DNA of 64,000 nucleotides from NCBI RefSeq assembly GCF_001583435.1, contig NZ_CP013251.1:2738206-2802205 (forward strand). The letters are read 5' to 3'. The first letter of the stretch is position 1, and each line of letters begins with the position of its first letter. The position numbers and the translations under genes are program-made. The notes under the pieces are model-generated. The model was not told the origin of the DNA and ran no database searches. It saw only the letters and a program-made list of their open reading frames with translations. Origin of the DNA: Endozoicomonas montiporae CL-33. Its GTDB lineage: Bacteria > Pseudomonadota > Gammaproteobacteria > Pseudomonadales > Endozoicomonadaceae. This document shows, piece by piece, positions 8,121 to 18,052 of this stretch.

Positions 8121-8428
8121 GCCATCGCCTCTTCAATAGCTGCGCGGGCTTCGTTCCGCAGATCCCGACTGGCGGTCAAATGATGGTTGGTTTTGTAAAT
8201 GTGCTGATTGATCAGGGAGGTTGGCCAGCGTTCTTGCCCGGCCACTTTGACGGCTTCGGGGAACTCTCCGGAACGGATCCGCTTGCGCAGGGTTTCGCGG
8301 GTGACTTTCAGACGGTCACATACCTCGTCTCTGGTTAAGAACTCATCGATGCGAATATCCACGTCATTGCTACTGGTCAGTAAGCGGGCAAGGCGATTAA
8401 TAAATAAAGTCATTTCATCTTCCGTCAT
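8117..8428 (-). CDS. AlpA/excisionase-type helix-turn-helix regulator
   Basis: In this 103-residue protein, residues about 25-75 (FLTRDEVCDRLKVTRETLRKRIRSGEFPEAVKVAGQERWPTSLINQHI) form the winged HTH typical of AlpA, Cox and excisionase proteins of integrative elements, including the conserved tryptophan before the last helix. An alternative ATG lies five codons downstream. As first gene of the replication operon and divergent from the S24 repressor, it is well placed to act as the activator or excision switch that opposes the repressor. Confidence 0.75.
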   Translation of the reverse strand: MTEDEMTLFINRLARLLTSSNDVDIRIDEFLTRDEVCDRLKVTRETLRKRIRSGEFPEAVKVAGQERWPTSLINQHIYKTNHHLTASRDLRNEARAAIEEAMA

Positions 8429-8516
8429 TGCAAAATATTCCCGAACTTGCTAAAAATGCCCTAGCTAGAAACGAAACACGCAAAAATAGGGTTAAACGTG
8501 CAAATATGGGCATACA

Positions 8517-8567
8517 TCCCAGATGTGAGAATATCATTTTCAGGAGGGATTACAACCCAGATTTGGG
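8517..8567. promoter_or_regulatory. Candidate repressor operators between divergent genes
   Basis: Two related sites lie between the AlpA-like gene and the S24 repressor: TCCCAGATGTGAGA at 8517-8530 and the palindrome CCCAGATTTGGG at 8556-8567. They share CCCAGATxTG and are 39 bp apart. The spacing and position fit operators of the element's repressor. This is inferred from pattern only. Confidence 0.55.
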
Positions 8568-8598
8568 ACGTTTTTGCATATATGATCGGGAGGGTTAG

Positions 8599-9204
8599 AT
8601 GTACTACGAACTAAAAACAATGGGTGCACGGATTCGATTTGTTCAGGAAAAGGTGGGCGGATCCAGTGCGCTGAATAAGCTATCGGGCGTTAGTGCATCA
8701 CAGCTTTCTCGATTGATACGGAACGAAATCCCTAATCCGGGATTAAATCAGATCCAGTCCATTGCAAAGGCGGGCGATGTGCCACTGGTGTGGCTGGTAG
8801 AAGGTGGTGAGCAGTCCGGGGTCGAAGGTGAAACAAAGAGCAACGGCTTTGTGCCTATTTCGTACTTTGATAATGGCAAGTCGCCCGTCATGCTGGAGCG
8901 CAGCTACCTGGTTAATGAAATACAGTCGAATCCGGACCACTGCGTAATGTTTCAGTCTGGTGAGGACTCCATGGCCAGTACTATCAGCAAGGGTGACAAA
9001 GTATTGATTGATACCAGTCGCACCAGTGGTGATGGCATCTTTCTGGTGAAGATTGAAAACAATGTTTTTTTGAAGCGGTTGCAGTGGTTACCGGGTGCCG
9101 GTGTTGATGTGATCAGCGATAACAGTTCGTACAAAAGTTATCAGCTAAAGCCGGAAATGGTGGAAGTCATAGGGCAGGTGGTCTGGATCGGGAGCCGATA
9201 CTAA
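8599..9204 (+). CDS. S24-peptidase (CI/LexA-type) phage repressor
   Basis: This 201-residue protein has an N-terminal HTH (SALNKLSGVSASQLSRLIRNEIPNPGLNQIQSIA) and a C-terminal S24 peptidase domain. The catalytic serine is visible in GEDSMAST and the lysine in VFLKRLQW. Repressors of this type keep phages and satellites silent and are inactivated by RecA-stimulated self-cleavage during DNA damage. GGGAGG precedes the ATG. The stop codon shares a base with the integrase start, so repressor and integrase are co-transcribed. The cleavage linker is not obvious, so SOS induction is expected from the family but not shown. Confidence 0.85.
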   Translation: MYYELKTMGARIRFVQEKVGGSSALNKLSGVSASQLSRLIRNEIPNPGLNQIQSIAKAGDVPLVWLVEGGEQSGVEGETKSNGFVPISYFDNGKSPVMLERSYLVNEIQSNPDHCVMFQSGEDSMASTISKGDKVLIDTSRTSGDGIFLVKIENNVFLKRLQWLPGAGVDVISDNSSYKSYQLKPEMVEVIGQVVWIGSRY

Positions 9205-10388
9205 TGGCCGCACGCAAACGATACAAAATAGACCGGGGAAACTGGGTCGGACAATTCCCACCACCGGGCGGTTGGCAGCGTGGGCGCAATGGTATCCGGC
9301 GGGTGCTTTGTTCGGTGTCGTCTATCGCACACATGGATAAGGATGCACAAAGTTTCAAGCTGCATGACTTGTATGAAGAAGCAGCCAATAAGCTGAAGGG
9401 TGAGCAGGAGCAGAAAGAAGAAACCCGCAAAAAACAGAAAGCAGATAAGCGGCGGATGACGGTGCAGCAGGCACGCGATTTGTGGAAGGATGAATTATCT
9501 GTCACGAACGATGATAAAACCGTGAAACTGTATGTCCGGTCAGTGGATTATTATCTGAAAGCACTGGGTAATCATGAAGTTCGGGATTTTAACCGGGGTT
9601 CAAATGTGAAGTTTATAAAGCACCTGAAACAGTTACCCGGTAAGCAGGCAGGCTCGACCATGGCACCAGCCTCGCAAAATATGCACGTCCGGCATTTAGG
9701 CATCTTTCTGCGTTGGTGTTATGCCCATGAAATTATTGATAAACGTCATGAGTTGAAAATGCCGCAGGTGCCTAAAAAGGATATGGAAACCTACTCGGTT
9801 TCAGAACTGGGTAAGGCAAAATCATTAATAATAAAACGCATGGACGAATACACACGGCCAAAAGATTTATGTGCAATCAACAATATGTACCGCGCATTTA
9901 TGTTGGCAACCAATACACTGCTGCGACTGGGTGCCATTTGGTCGTTGCCACTGTCGGCCATTGACCTGAAACAGCGAATTATACGGATCCGCAATGTGCC
10001 AGAGCTGAAGTGGCAGCCTAAAAAAATGAAGTTCCCGAACAAGCCTATCAATGATCAGCTTTTTGAATTTTTAAAGCAGGATCTGGCGGGTCGTTCCAGG
10101 CGGGAAAAATGGTTTCTTGATAAAGGTGACGGCAGCCAGTGGCTAACCGATAGCAGCAATATCAGCCACTACGCTGCAAAGATTTTCAACGACGTTGGTC
10201 TGCCATACATCAAGCCATTCCACTGGGGATTCCGTGCCACAATGACAACGCACCTTTTAAATGAAGGTGTAAAGCCACAAATCGTCCAGCAACTTGCCGA
10301 TCATTCATCACTCGCCACCACCATGAGCTATTTCAATAGCCGCACCGTTGACCAGCGCGAAGCCACTAATGCCATCCCTGAAATTTAG
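9204..10388 (+). CDS. Tyrosine integrase of the tRNA-Leu element
   Basis: The 394-residue phage-type integrase has an N-terminal arm-binding region, a SAM-like core-binding domain (residues about 90-200) and a catalytic domain. The catalytic Arg lies in LLRLGAIWSLPL, the box II residues in HWGFRATMTTHLL and DHSSLATT, and the nucleophilic Tyr in MSYFNSR. The gene ends 72 bp before a duplicated 3' end of tRNA-Leu, the expected position of an integrase next to its attachment site. Two GGTGCCACT words right after the stop may be arm sites. The coupling to the repressor (one-base overlap) suggests joint control of lysogeny and integration. Confidence 0.9.
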   Translation: MAARKRYKIDRGNWVGQFPPPGGWQRGRNGIRRVLCSVSSIAHMDKDAQSFKLHDLYEEAANKLKGEQEQKEETRKKQKADKRRMTVQQARDLWKDELSVTNDDKTVKLYVRSVDYYLKALGNHEVRDFNRGSNVKFIKHLKQLPGKQAGSTMAPASQNMHVRHLGIFLRWCYAHEIIDKRHELKMPQVPKKDMETYSVSELGKAKSLIIKRMDEYTRPKDLCAINNMYRAFMLATNTLLRLGAIWSLPLSAIDLKQRIIRIRNVPELKWQPKKMKFPNKPINDQLFEFLKQDLAGRSRREKWFLDKGDGSQWLTDSSNISHYAAKIFNDVGLPYIKPFHWGFRATMTTHLLNEGVKPQIVQQLADHSSLATTMSYFNSRTVDQREATNAIPEI

Positions 10389-10459
10389 TCGTGGTGCCAC
10401 TTTGGTGCCACTATTAAAAACCTATCTCTGGAAGTATTGATATAACTGATTTACACATG

Positions 10460-10517
10460 AGACTTAAAATCTGCCGACCGTTAGGTCGTGCCGGTTCGAT
10501 TCCGGCTCCGGGCACCA
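10460..10517 (+). other. Attachment site: duplicated 3' end of tRNA-Leu(TAA)
   Basis: The sequence from the anticodon arm (GACTTAAAATC, anticodon TAA) through the long class II variable arm, the T arm (CCGGTTCGATTCCGG) and CCA is present, but the 5' half of the tRNA is missing. This is the classic remnant left by integration at the 3' end of a tRNA gene. The complete tRNA and the other attachment site must lie left of the window. Confidence 0.85.
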
Positions 10518-10561
10518 ATTCAGATAGTCGTGTGATATGCGCACAGCTATATAACATGAAA

Positions 10562-10588
10562 AGCTGCAGATTTTAGTGATCTGCAGCT
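10562..10588 (+). terminator. Hairpin downstream of tRNA-Leu remnant
   Basis: A perfect 10-bp stem AGCTGCAGAT / ATCTGCAGCT with a 7-nt loop, followed by GTTTCTG. It lies 45 bp after the tRNA-Leu end and is probably the original terminator of that tRNA. Confidence 0.55.
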
Positions 10589-11012
10589 GTTTCTGTATTC
10601 TACACCATTATTCACAGACCTTTGTCTGTAGCAAGCCTCAGATGCAATGAGTGTCGCCACGAATACCATCAAGCTCTACTAAACATTTATTTGAACAGTC
10701 TGATGCCTTAGATCGTGCGTTATTATTGTTCTAATGAGTGCTTCTGTTACTGTTTTTTCCAGTCTAAATAAGCATTGTCGTGTTCTGTTAGCCCGGATAT
10801 TTCATAAACAAGCAGCAACTACCATCCCATCCTCTTAATTTTGGACTTTTCCGCAAGCCTGTTGCTCTGTTAACCATGTGAAAGACATTGCAGCCCATAC
10901 TTGCTTACAGATTAGACGCTAATCAACGAATCCTGCTATTTCAGGATAACGGAAAGCCCCAAGGCTCTTTCATCTGGTTGCTATGTACCTTGATTGAGTC
11001 TTATGAAAGTTG
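10589..11012. other. Intergenic stretch before the IS1380 transposase
   Basis: About 420 bp without a gene or tRNA that I can support. The right-hand part belongs to the end of the IS1380-type element. CTTGAT at about 10990 may be part of its inverted repeat, but the match to the other end is weak. Confidence 0.4.
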
Positions 11013-12413
11013 CTACCCCGGTCGAAGTATCGGCATCTGGTAAAAGACTTCTGTCACATGCTGCAAAAGCCTCTTGAATGGGCAGCTACGCGGCAGATGA
11101 AGTTTAATTCGGTCTTTATATTCAACCACTTTGACTGCAACTTTACAGAGCTTCATGATCACCGTTGATGGCTGCGCTTTTTCCAGCTCCGTACCTTTCA
11201 AAGTCTTGGTTCTTAACTCATAGTGCAAAACATAAGCGGCACAGGCATAAAACATTCTCAAATGGTTAGCCAAAAAGCCCTGATCGGACAATCTGTCGCC
11301 GGACAGATCACTTTTCAGATGTTTGATGAAGTTCTCATCCTGTCCTCTTGGACAGTAAAGCTCTTCATAAATTACCTCTGGAGAAGCTTCCTTCATCGAC
11401 GTCACAATGAAACGAGGGTTGTCGCCTTTTTGGTTGACCTCCGCCTTGTAAATTATCCGGGTATCGAGACCTTTCCAGCTCTTGGCCTGGTATTCTGCTT
11501 CCCCGTAAAGTCTGAGCCGATCAGGTTCTGGCATGTTGTTCAGTCTTGCCAGCTCAGTCTTGACCTTCAGAGCTTGACGCGCTTCATCCAACAACTCTTT
11601 GGCTTTTGGCCGCAAAGCCGTTTTGTGGCCTGCACCTTTGCCCAAGACATAATCCGAATGAGGGGCATTCTGAACCACCCACATTAACTCTGGTTGAGCG
11701 AAGTGGCTGTCTCCCCGAACCAGTAGATGGGTTTTCGGCCACTTTTTCCGAAGCAGCCGAATGACCCGTTCGAGAATGGCTGCATTTTCCTTGCCCGTTG
11801 GGGTTTTCCCCGGACGAAGAATCGCCGTAATCAGCTTGCCGCTGAGTCCCTCAAAAATCATCAGGGGCAAGTAGCAGTAGTCCTGATATTTGGCATTAAA
11901 CAGGTTCATCTGCTGGCCACCATGAGTAATGGCCGGTGTATGATCAAGATCGATAACGATCACCGGAGGTGGCAGCTTGTAACTGCTGATAAAGTGATGC
12001 ACAAATGCTTCAGCCATCCTGTAAATGTCGGAGCGGGTCATAGATTGTCCCAGCCGGGTAAAAGTGGGCGCTGATGCGAGATGGTTATCGCTGTCCAACG
12101 GATTGCGACCAGTGGCCAGTTTGAACATAGGGTCTTTACGCAAACGGTTACTGTCGTTGGCATCTTCATAGCCGCAGGCCATTTGCAGAACCCGCTGAAC
12201 CAGAAGTTCTTTCAGGGAGTGGTCGATATAGGATTGATGGCGTCTGTCATTGATGGCATCAGTCATTTTGCAGATAAGACCGCTCTGCAGAATGGTTTCC
12301 CGTAGCAGCAGAGTGCCAAAGTCAGAAGATAACTCCCCACCATTGAAGTCTGCCCGGATGGTTTTTCCATTTGAGGGATGAAAACGAAGCTGTTCTTGTG
12401 TAGATTTGGGCAT
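11013..12413 (-). mobile_element. IS1380-family transposase
   Basis: The DDE transposase has the IS1380-type signature VIVIDLDHTPAITHGGQQ followed by YCYLPLMIFEG, and a downstream acidic residue in the region ENFIKHLKSDLSGDRL. The open frame reaches a TTG at 12461, but the ATG at 12413 (MPKSTQEQLRF) is the start normal for the family, giving about 466 residues. The frame is intact, so it may be active. Its ends could not be fixed; it abuts the ISKra4-type gene on its right. Confidence 0.85.
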
Positions 12414-12637
12414 GGCAAGTTCCGGTTTGCTTCTTCCGAAGCTTTCTTTTGTTCGACCCAATTATATCAAGTGATTGGGCGGAACTTGCCTCCTTTTATG
12501 AAATATTCGGGTTAGAACCGAAATAAGCTTTTCCAGCTTGCCTGAAAAATGGTTTAATCCTCTTCTCGCAAATGAAGGTAACAGCAGGGTCATATTCCCA
12601 TCAAGGTCGATATTAATGGATCGGGTGTGCTGCCTAA

Positions 12638-13939
12638 TTAATGTACTGGAGGAAGGTTGTGTGTGACAGGGAATCCGTAACGGCTCATTTTTGACCAAAA
12701 TGCATTCCAGGATCCGGATGTGCAAACCAGTGCCCTTAACGTCAGCAACATCGATGCTCCCTGCTCCTTCCAGCGCATTCCTGAACGGCACATTCTCTGT
12801 TTCACCAATGTTTTACAGCCTGCTTCAGTCACTCCCGAACCTATCGGCAAGTTCTGCTCTCTCGCTTGCGGATAAATCATCTGATGCCAATGATTTTTGA
12901 AATACGTTCTGGCACTGATTAACTTTTCCAGAGACGCAGTACGGTTGTTGCCTGGCTTTGCACTATCAAGCTCTTCCTGAAGTCTTTTGGCTGCACCCTT
13001 TTCATGTTTCAAGTCGTGTAGTTTCTGCTTCAACCATGCATGCCTCTCCTGTGATGCTTTTTTGCCGGGATAAAGAGCCTCAGCAGCCCCGGCAACATAT
13101 TCAGAGACATGGTAAAAGTCCAGCACCTGCACGGTTGTAAAGGGCTCTAAAAAAGTCCAGTTATCCGCTGCTCCGTCAGCAATTCCCACATAAACTGCAT
13201 CAGGATATCGCGCTTTAACCTTGTTGATTTCTCTTGAAAATCTGCTTTTAAAGGTTCCCTTGCCGTATTCTGGTGCCTCTGCACAATAGATGGTATGGAG
13301 CCGCTCCCCTTCGTCATCATAAAGGCTTATCGTGCCACACATGGCTTCACGATAGCCTTCGTAATAAAGAAGGTTGGCTCCATCAAGGCCGATGCCTATT
13401 GTTTTTACTGCCTTAGGCAAATCGGGTATGTCGTATGCCCATTTTTCTTCTTTTGCCTGAGCGATGCTTGCTACGACATCAGCCAGATCTCTAAGCGTCG
13501 AACGACTACTCTTGCGGCCATGGTTTTGTAGTAAGTCTTCTTCTACCTGGGGAGCAGCCATTTGTGCATATTTCCAACTGACGAGCCGGGCAAAAGCAGG
13601 AGTCGAGTTGACAATGATTCGCGCATTCTGATCCAGGGGACAAAAGGTTTCACCACCCTGACTGCTTTGATATACATAGCGTGCCAACTTAACGGAACCC
13701 CATGAAGTTTCATACACTTTGGGTTCTTTTTTGTGCTTGCTGCTCATGGTAATCCCGCCTACTTTTATAGGCGAACCATCGGTGTCCATGGCTTCAAGCT
13801 GTTTTTCTACCCCAAGCACGCCTGCTTCGTTGAGGCTACCCTGAAGAGCAGTCTCAAAGTCAAGCATTGAGTCACCATGCTGGATGGTAATCAGGATCTG
13901 CGTTTCGTTGTTTTCTGAAGAGATAACTTGAGCGGGCAT
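12638..13939 (-). mobile_element. ISKra4-type transposase
   Basis: The 433-residue transposase resembles the ISKra4 group. It carries VGIADGAADNWTFLEP with an acidic residue, VQVLDFYHVSEYV, and the conserved C-terminal block NLPIGSGVTEAGCKTLVKQRMCRSGMRW. The same C-terminal block recurs in the partial transposase at the right edge of the window (63384-64000), so at least two related elements are present. The frame is complete. The 177 bp between its stop and the IS1380 end is probably the end of this element. Confidence 0.8.
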
Positions 13940-14006
13940 ATGGTGAAGGCTGTAAGATTTTCAATATCTTAAAATAGACAGAAAATGTTGTTTCTTCCTA
14001 CATTAA

Positions 14007-14381
14007 TTACCGCTTACACCCAATGGATCTTTCCTGATCCGCCAGTTTATCAATACTAGCTTGCTTAATGAGTTTATTGTAAGGAAGAATAAAATTAATC
14101 GGATAGAGTTTTGCGACTTTATTGAATTCGTATTTCAAAAGCTTTCTTAGTATCTCGAATTCAAAAGTTATTTCCTTGGTTGTTGTTAATAGTTCATGGA
14201 CTTTATAAACAACAATGGTGAACTTTGTACTGGTTTGATAAGTCAGCCTGACGACCAGAAAGCCTTTTGGCATACCTCTTACCGGACTTACATCGATGCA
14301 CCGCCAGCGCTTTTTGTGGATGTTGATGCTCATGGTAAAGTCGTTTTTATCAAGAATCAGTATTGGAAGGGGTTTGCTCAT
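14007..14381 (-). CDS. Hypothetical protein between insertion sequences
   Basis: This 124-residue protein is not recognised. The N-terminal half looks like a beta-rich fold and the C-terminal half is helical and lysine-rich. The ribosome-binding site is poor. It lies between two IS elements, so it may be a remnant or a chance frame. Confidence 0.35.
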   Translation of the reverse strand: MSKPLPILILDKNDFTMSINIHKKRWRCIDVSPVRGMPKGFLVVRLTYQTSTKFTIVVYKVHELLTTTKEITFEFEILRKLLKYEFNKVAKLYPINFILPYNKLIKQASIDKLADQERSIGCKR

Positions 14382-14546
14382 AAATTTCAGGTTGCATAGC
14401 CAGTAGCTACAAAAATGACTGTAGCGAGAAAGGTGATAGTAGAAAGAATCAGGATGCCTATTATAAACCAGTGAATTAAATTCTTTAAGGATACTGGTTA
14501 AGAAAAAAGAGTTTAATTATTTATTAAGATGGATGATTTAAAATAA

Positions 14547-16275
14547 TTAGTGCCTGTCCGAAAACCCACAAACACTTGAAAACAGCAGCCTGTAGCCCCA
14601 TATAGTACTCGAAGATTTTCCAAAACAGGCTGTTTCCACATTTATGCGCCAAACCATCAACCCACAAATGCAGTTGGGCGAAGTTGATATCTCCGCCATC
14701 ACGTTTAATCCCAAGTCCAGAGACGACATTCCCCGCCTGCTCCGGGGGCTGCAACATATCTGGATAACACCTGATCTGCGACACAGGGTTTTTCAGGTGC
14801 TTGAGAACATAATTCCTGCCAGTCGGCACAATGGTCGTCCTGGTATGGACCTCTGGAACATTCTGGTCTTTGGCACTCTGCGCCTTGTCACTAATTGTGA
14901 CTACGACCGCCTGCAAGAGTTGGCTAATGAACATGGGACATTACGGAAAATGCTCGGGCATGGTCCCTATTGTACCCACACCTACCACATACAAACATTA
15001 CAGGACAACATCAGCCTCTTCACACCGGAGATACTGGATCAGATTAACCAGGTCACGGTGGATGCAGGTCACCAGCTGGTTAAAAAAAAGATGAGCCACT
15101 ACATGGCCGTACCGATTCGTTCGTAGTCAAAACCGATGTCCATTTCCCCACGGATATCAGCCTTCTGAGCGACGCTTGCCGTAAGAGTATTGAGTTTGCG
15201 TCAGCTCTTGCCAATCAGTACCAGCTTCCGGGCTGGCGTCAGCGCAAATACCTCAAAGATCAGCATCGCAAGCGCTACAACAAGGCTCGAAACCTGAAGC
15301 ATTCCAGTGCGACCTGTGAACTGAAACAGCAGCAGCGGCAGCACGATATTGAGATGGCTCATCTCGAGTACATAAAGTACAGCCTTTCAATTGTCCGCAG
15401 AGCTGAAACGACCTTGTCCTTGCTGGTGAAAAAGCAACCGGATGAGCCAAGGCTGGAAAACCTCAAATATCACATAGCCCACAGTCGTCACCAGATAAAC
15501 CTGATTTACCGACGGGTGATAGAACATGAGCAGATTCCCCATAATGAGAAGGTGTTCTCAATCTTTGAGCCTCATACAGAATGGATCAGCAAAGGCAAAG
15601 CCGGAACTCCGGTTGAACTGGGGTTACGGGTCTGCGTGTTGCAGGATCAGTTCGGTTTTACTTTGCATCATCAGGTCATGCAAAAACAAACAGACGACCA
15701 GGTTACAGTACCTATGGCTGAGGCTGCCAAAAAGCGGTTCCCGACATTAAGCCAGGTGAGCTACGACAAAGGCTTCTGGAGTCCGGGCAATCTTGAAAAG
15801 CTGGAAGTTCTTCTGGAGCATTCAGTTCTTCCCAAGAAAGGCAGGCTGTCAGCCAATGACAAAAAACGGGAATGCCACCCGGAATTTATCCGGGCAAGAA
15901 GGAAGCACTCAGCCGTTGAATCCGATATCAACGCACTGGAAGCGAATGGTCTCGACAAATGCCCGGATAAAGGGATAGAAGGCTTTGAGCGCTATGTCGC
16001 ACTGGCTGTTGTCGCCAGCAACCTGAAACGGCTGGGTAAAATTCTGCTGACCAGAGATCGTCAGTAGCCTTTCAGCCAGGCTTCCGTCAGTTTACTTTTG
16101 ATCATGCCGGGCATGAGAGATTACTGCGCTTGTAGATAGTCGAATCAGGTTGTATTTTGAACAGTGCGGTACAAAAAACATCCTTTGTTCGTCTGGTAAC
16201 TCAAATCCAGCCGTTATCAACTTCTGTCGGCCAAGAACGACTGCCGTTTTTCAGAGGTTTTCTGACAGGCACTAA
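14547..16275 (+). mobile_element. ISNCY-type insertion sequence
   Basis: The element is bounded by imperfect inverted repeats. The left end reads TTAGTGCCTGTCCGAAAACC and the right end, read inward, TTAGTGCCTGTCAGAAAACC, one mismatch in 20. It contains one transposase in two overlapping frames. No clear target duplication is seen. Confidence 0.85.
14644..16067 (+). CDS. ISNCY-type transposase, split by -1 frameshift at an A8 run
   Basis: The first frame (14644-15126) begins MRQTINPQMQLGEVDI, as in ISNCY transposases, with the conserved SRDDIPRLLRGLQ. It runs through VTVDAGHQLVKKK and then stops. Reading one base back at the A run (15082-15089, zero-frame AAA AAA AAG) continues as DEPLHGRTDSFVVKTDVHFPTDI and the rest of the enzyme to 16067. 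The heptamer A AAA AAG is a classic -1 slippery sequence, so this could be programmed frameshifting. A simple inactivating indel is the alternative. Confidence 0.75.
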
Positions 16276-16347
16276 TTATAGGCCATTAATCTAAAAACAA
16301 TAATAATAATCAGATAAGAGTAATTTAAACGACTATTTAACAGTACA

Positions 16348-17100
16348 TCAAAAAAACAAATTGGAGCCTCCCTCAAAAAACAGTGTAAACATAAAAGTAA
16401 ATAAAATACCCCGAATAATAGATCTGTATCGGGTTTCATCTATCCTGTGTTGTAGCCAGAATCCTGCGATCAGGCCAATGCTGGCCGCGGTGACAATAAA
16501 GCCAGACAGAAGGGGATCAAGATCATCCGTTGTCAGATGCATCGATAAAATCGCCAGCTGTGTCATTTTACTAAGCAGAAAACAGATGTTTGATATAACA
16601 ATGATTTCTTTTTTAGACTCTGTTACTTCCAGCAAATACATCATCAGCACCGGCGAAACGGCATTGGTTGCACCACCTATCACGCCTGCAAAACTGCCCA
16701 TGATTGCAGGAAAGAGAAGTGCTCTGGCTGACAGCATTGAGATAAATTGTTTGAGCGGTGCAGAGAACAGGTAAATTAAAATGGAGGCTGCGAGAAGTAG
16801 TTTTAGAATATCAGGGTTTACCCATGTCAGCAGCCAAGCACCAGAGAAACTACCGATTGTTGTCATTAGGATAATCGGATAATACTTTTCGTAATCAATA
16901 TTTATGCCCCGGCAGTTATAAAGGCTCAGAATAATAACTACACTGGATGGAATCATTGTCAGAACAACAGCGGTTTGCAGGTCATATGCGAGTGCGAGAA
17001 TGGGAGTGGAGAGCATTGGAAAGCCAAACCCCAATGCTCCATGGGCTGCACCTGCCATCATTATTAGCAGCAAAATGACAGGAAGCATGTCCATAGCCAC
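16348..17100 (-). CDS. TSUP (TauE/SafE) family permease
   Basis: The 250-residue membrane protein has about eight hydrophobic segments and the family hallmarks: GALGFGFPMLSTPILAL near the N-terminus and GVIGGATNAVSPVLMMYLLE after the midpoint, the two pseudo-repeat motifs of TSUP transporters. The family exports or imports sulfur-containing or carboxylic anions such as sulfite or sulfoacetate. The gene is 20 bp downstream of a TauD-type dioxygenase on the same strand. That suggests an operon in which the oxygenase product, perhaps sulfite, is exported. The substrate cannot be told from the sequence. Confidence 0.8.
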   Translation of the reverse strand: MAMDMLPVILLLIMMAGAAHGALGFGFPMLSTPILALAYDLQTAVVLTMIPSSVVIILSLYNCRGINIDYEKYYPIILMTTIGSFSGAWLLTWVNPDILKLLLAASILIYLFSAPLKQFISMLSARALLFPAIMGSFAGVIGGATNAVSPVLMMYLLEVTESKKEIIVISNICFLLSKMTQLAILSMHLTTDDLDPLLSGFIVTAASIGLIAGFWLQHRIDETRYRSIIRGILFTFMFTLFFEGGSNLFF

Positions 17101-17120
17101 TGTCAGGCAACCTTATGCAG

Positions 17121-17891
17121 TCAAGGCATATTGAAGCGAATACGCTTCAGATGTCTGTTTTTATCTTTAATTCTGGTTCTTGCGTGAAGGTAACGCTGGT
17201 TATCCAACAGCATAATCTGTCCATCTTCAAGACTGACTTTGATCATATTTTGCGGCAATGAAAGCTGCAACTCCAGTTCTTTTAATGCCTCCAGTTCTTC
17301 AGCGGTACAGGAACTTCGTTCGATAATGTCATGTCGGTAGCGGAAGGCGTGATTGTCATCAATGAGCGTTGCTTCAATAAAGTCATCGTTTTTATGAAAT
17401 TCTTCGGGCACTCTCAATCTGAACTTTTTAGAAGACAAAAGCCGGAAAGTTTTCTCCGATAGATTTTCAATAACCCTGTCAGCACAGACAAGGATATTGT
17501 TCCCACCTCCCAGCTTGTCAGACTCGACCACATACAGACCAAAGTAGCCGGGCATATCGAGCTCAAAAGCACCGTCATTGTGCAGGCAGAACTCATTATC
17601 ACTATGTGAAATGGCCATAGCTTCATGCCCGGTCTGGCCACCTATTTTGACATCCCAGACCGTACGCCCCTGTGAATCATGTTCGTGTACCTGTCCTAAC
17701 TGGCTGACAATCCGCTCCATGGTGGTTGCCGAATCATCTTTAAAGCCCAGGCTGATGATCACAATACCTTTTTTCAACAGGGCGAGTTTATATTGCTCGC
17801 TGCTGATATGGGACGGTTTGGTAATTGTAAAGTAGCAGTATTCCGGAGCTCTCAGGGGGATTGCATGGGAAGACAGATGCAGTGAAGACAT
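17121..17891 (-). CDS. TauD/TfdA-type Fe(II)/2-oxoglutarate dioxygenase
   Basis: This 256-residue protein has the iron-binding triad of the family: HxD in FCLHNDGAFEL (around residue 106) and the distal His in RYLHARTRI (about residue 237), with the oxoglutarate-binding Arg shortly after (HLKRIRF). Family members hydroxylate small organic substrates such as taurine, other sulfonates or amino acids. It precedes the TSUP permease by 20 bp, and a racemase lies upstream on the same strand. A second, longer dioxygenase at 20657 is on the opposite strand. The substrate is unknown. Confidence 0.8.
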   Translation of the reverse strand: MSSLHLSSHAIPLRAPEYCYFTITKPSHISSEQYKLALLKKGIVIISLGFKDDSATTMERIVSQLGQVHEHDSQGRTVWDVKIGGQTGHEAMAISHSDNEFCLHNDGAFELDMPGYFGLYVVESDKLGGGNNILVCADRVIENLSEKTFRLLSSKKFRLRVPEEFHKNDDFIEATLIDDNHAFRYRHDIIERSSCTAEELEALKELELQLSLPQNMIKVSLEDGQIMLLDNQRYLHARTRIKDKNRHLKRIRFNMP

Positions 17892-18052
17892 GGCTAGTTC
17901 CTTCTAGTTCTGATTAATTGCAAGGTTGTGCGTTATTGCAATCTTTACTAAGCAATATCAGGGCCATATCTGTGTATGAGAGTTATACACTCCCATACGA
18001 GAATATGGCTGGAACGTAGCAGACAAAAAATGAAGTGCTGACAGGCGGAATG

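Noticed and set aside
10460..10517. Functional tRNA-Leu gene
   Set aside because: The 5' acceptor and D arm are missing; only the 3' part remains, as expected for an attachment-site duplication.
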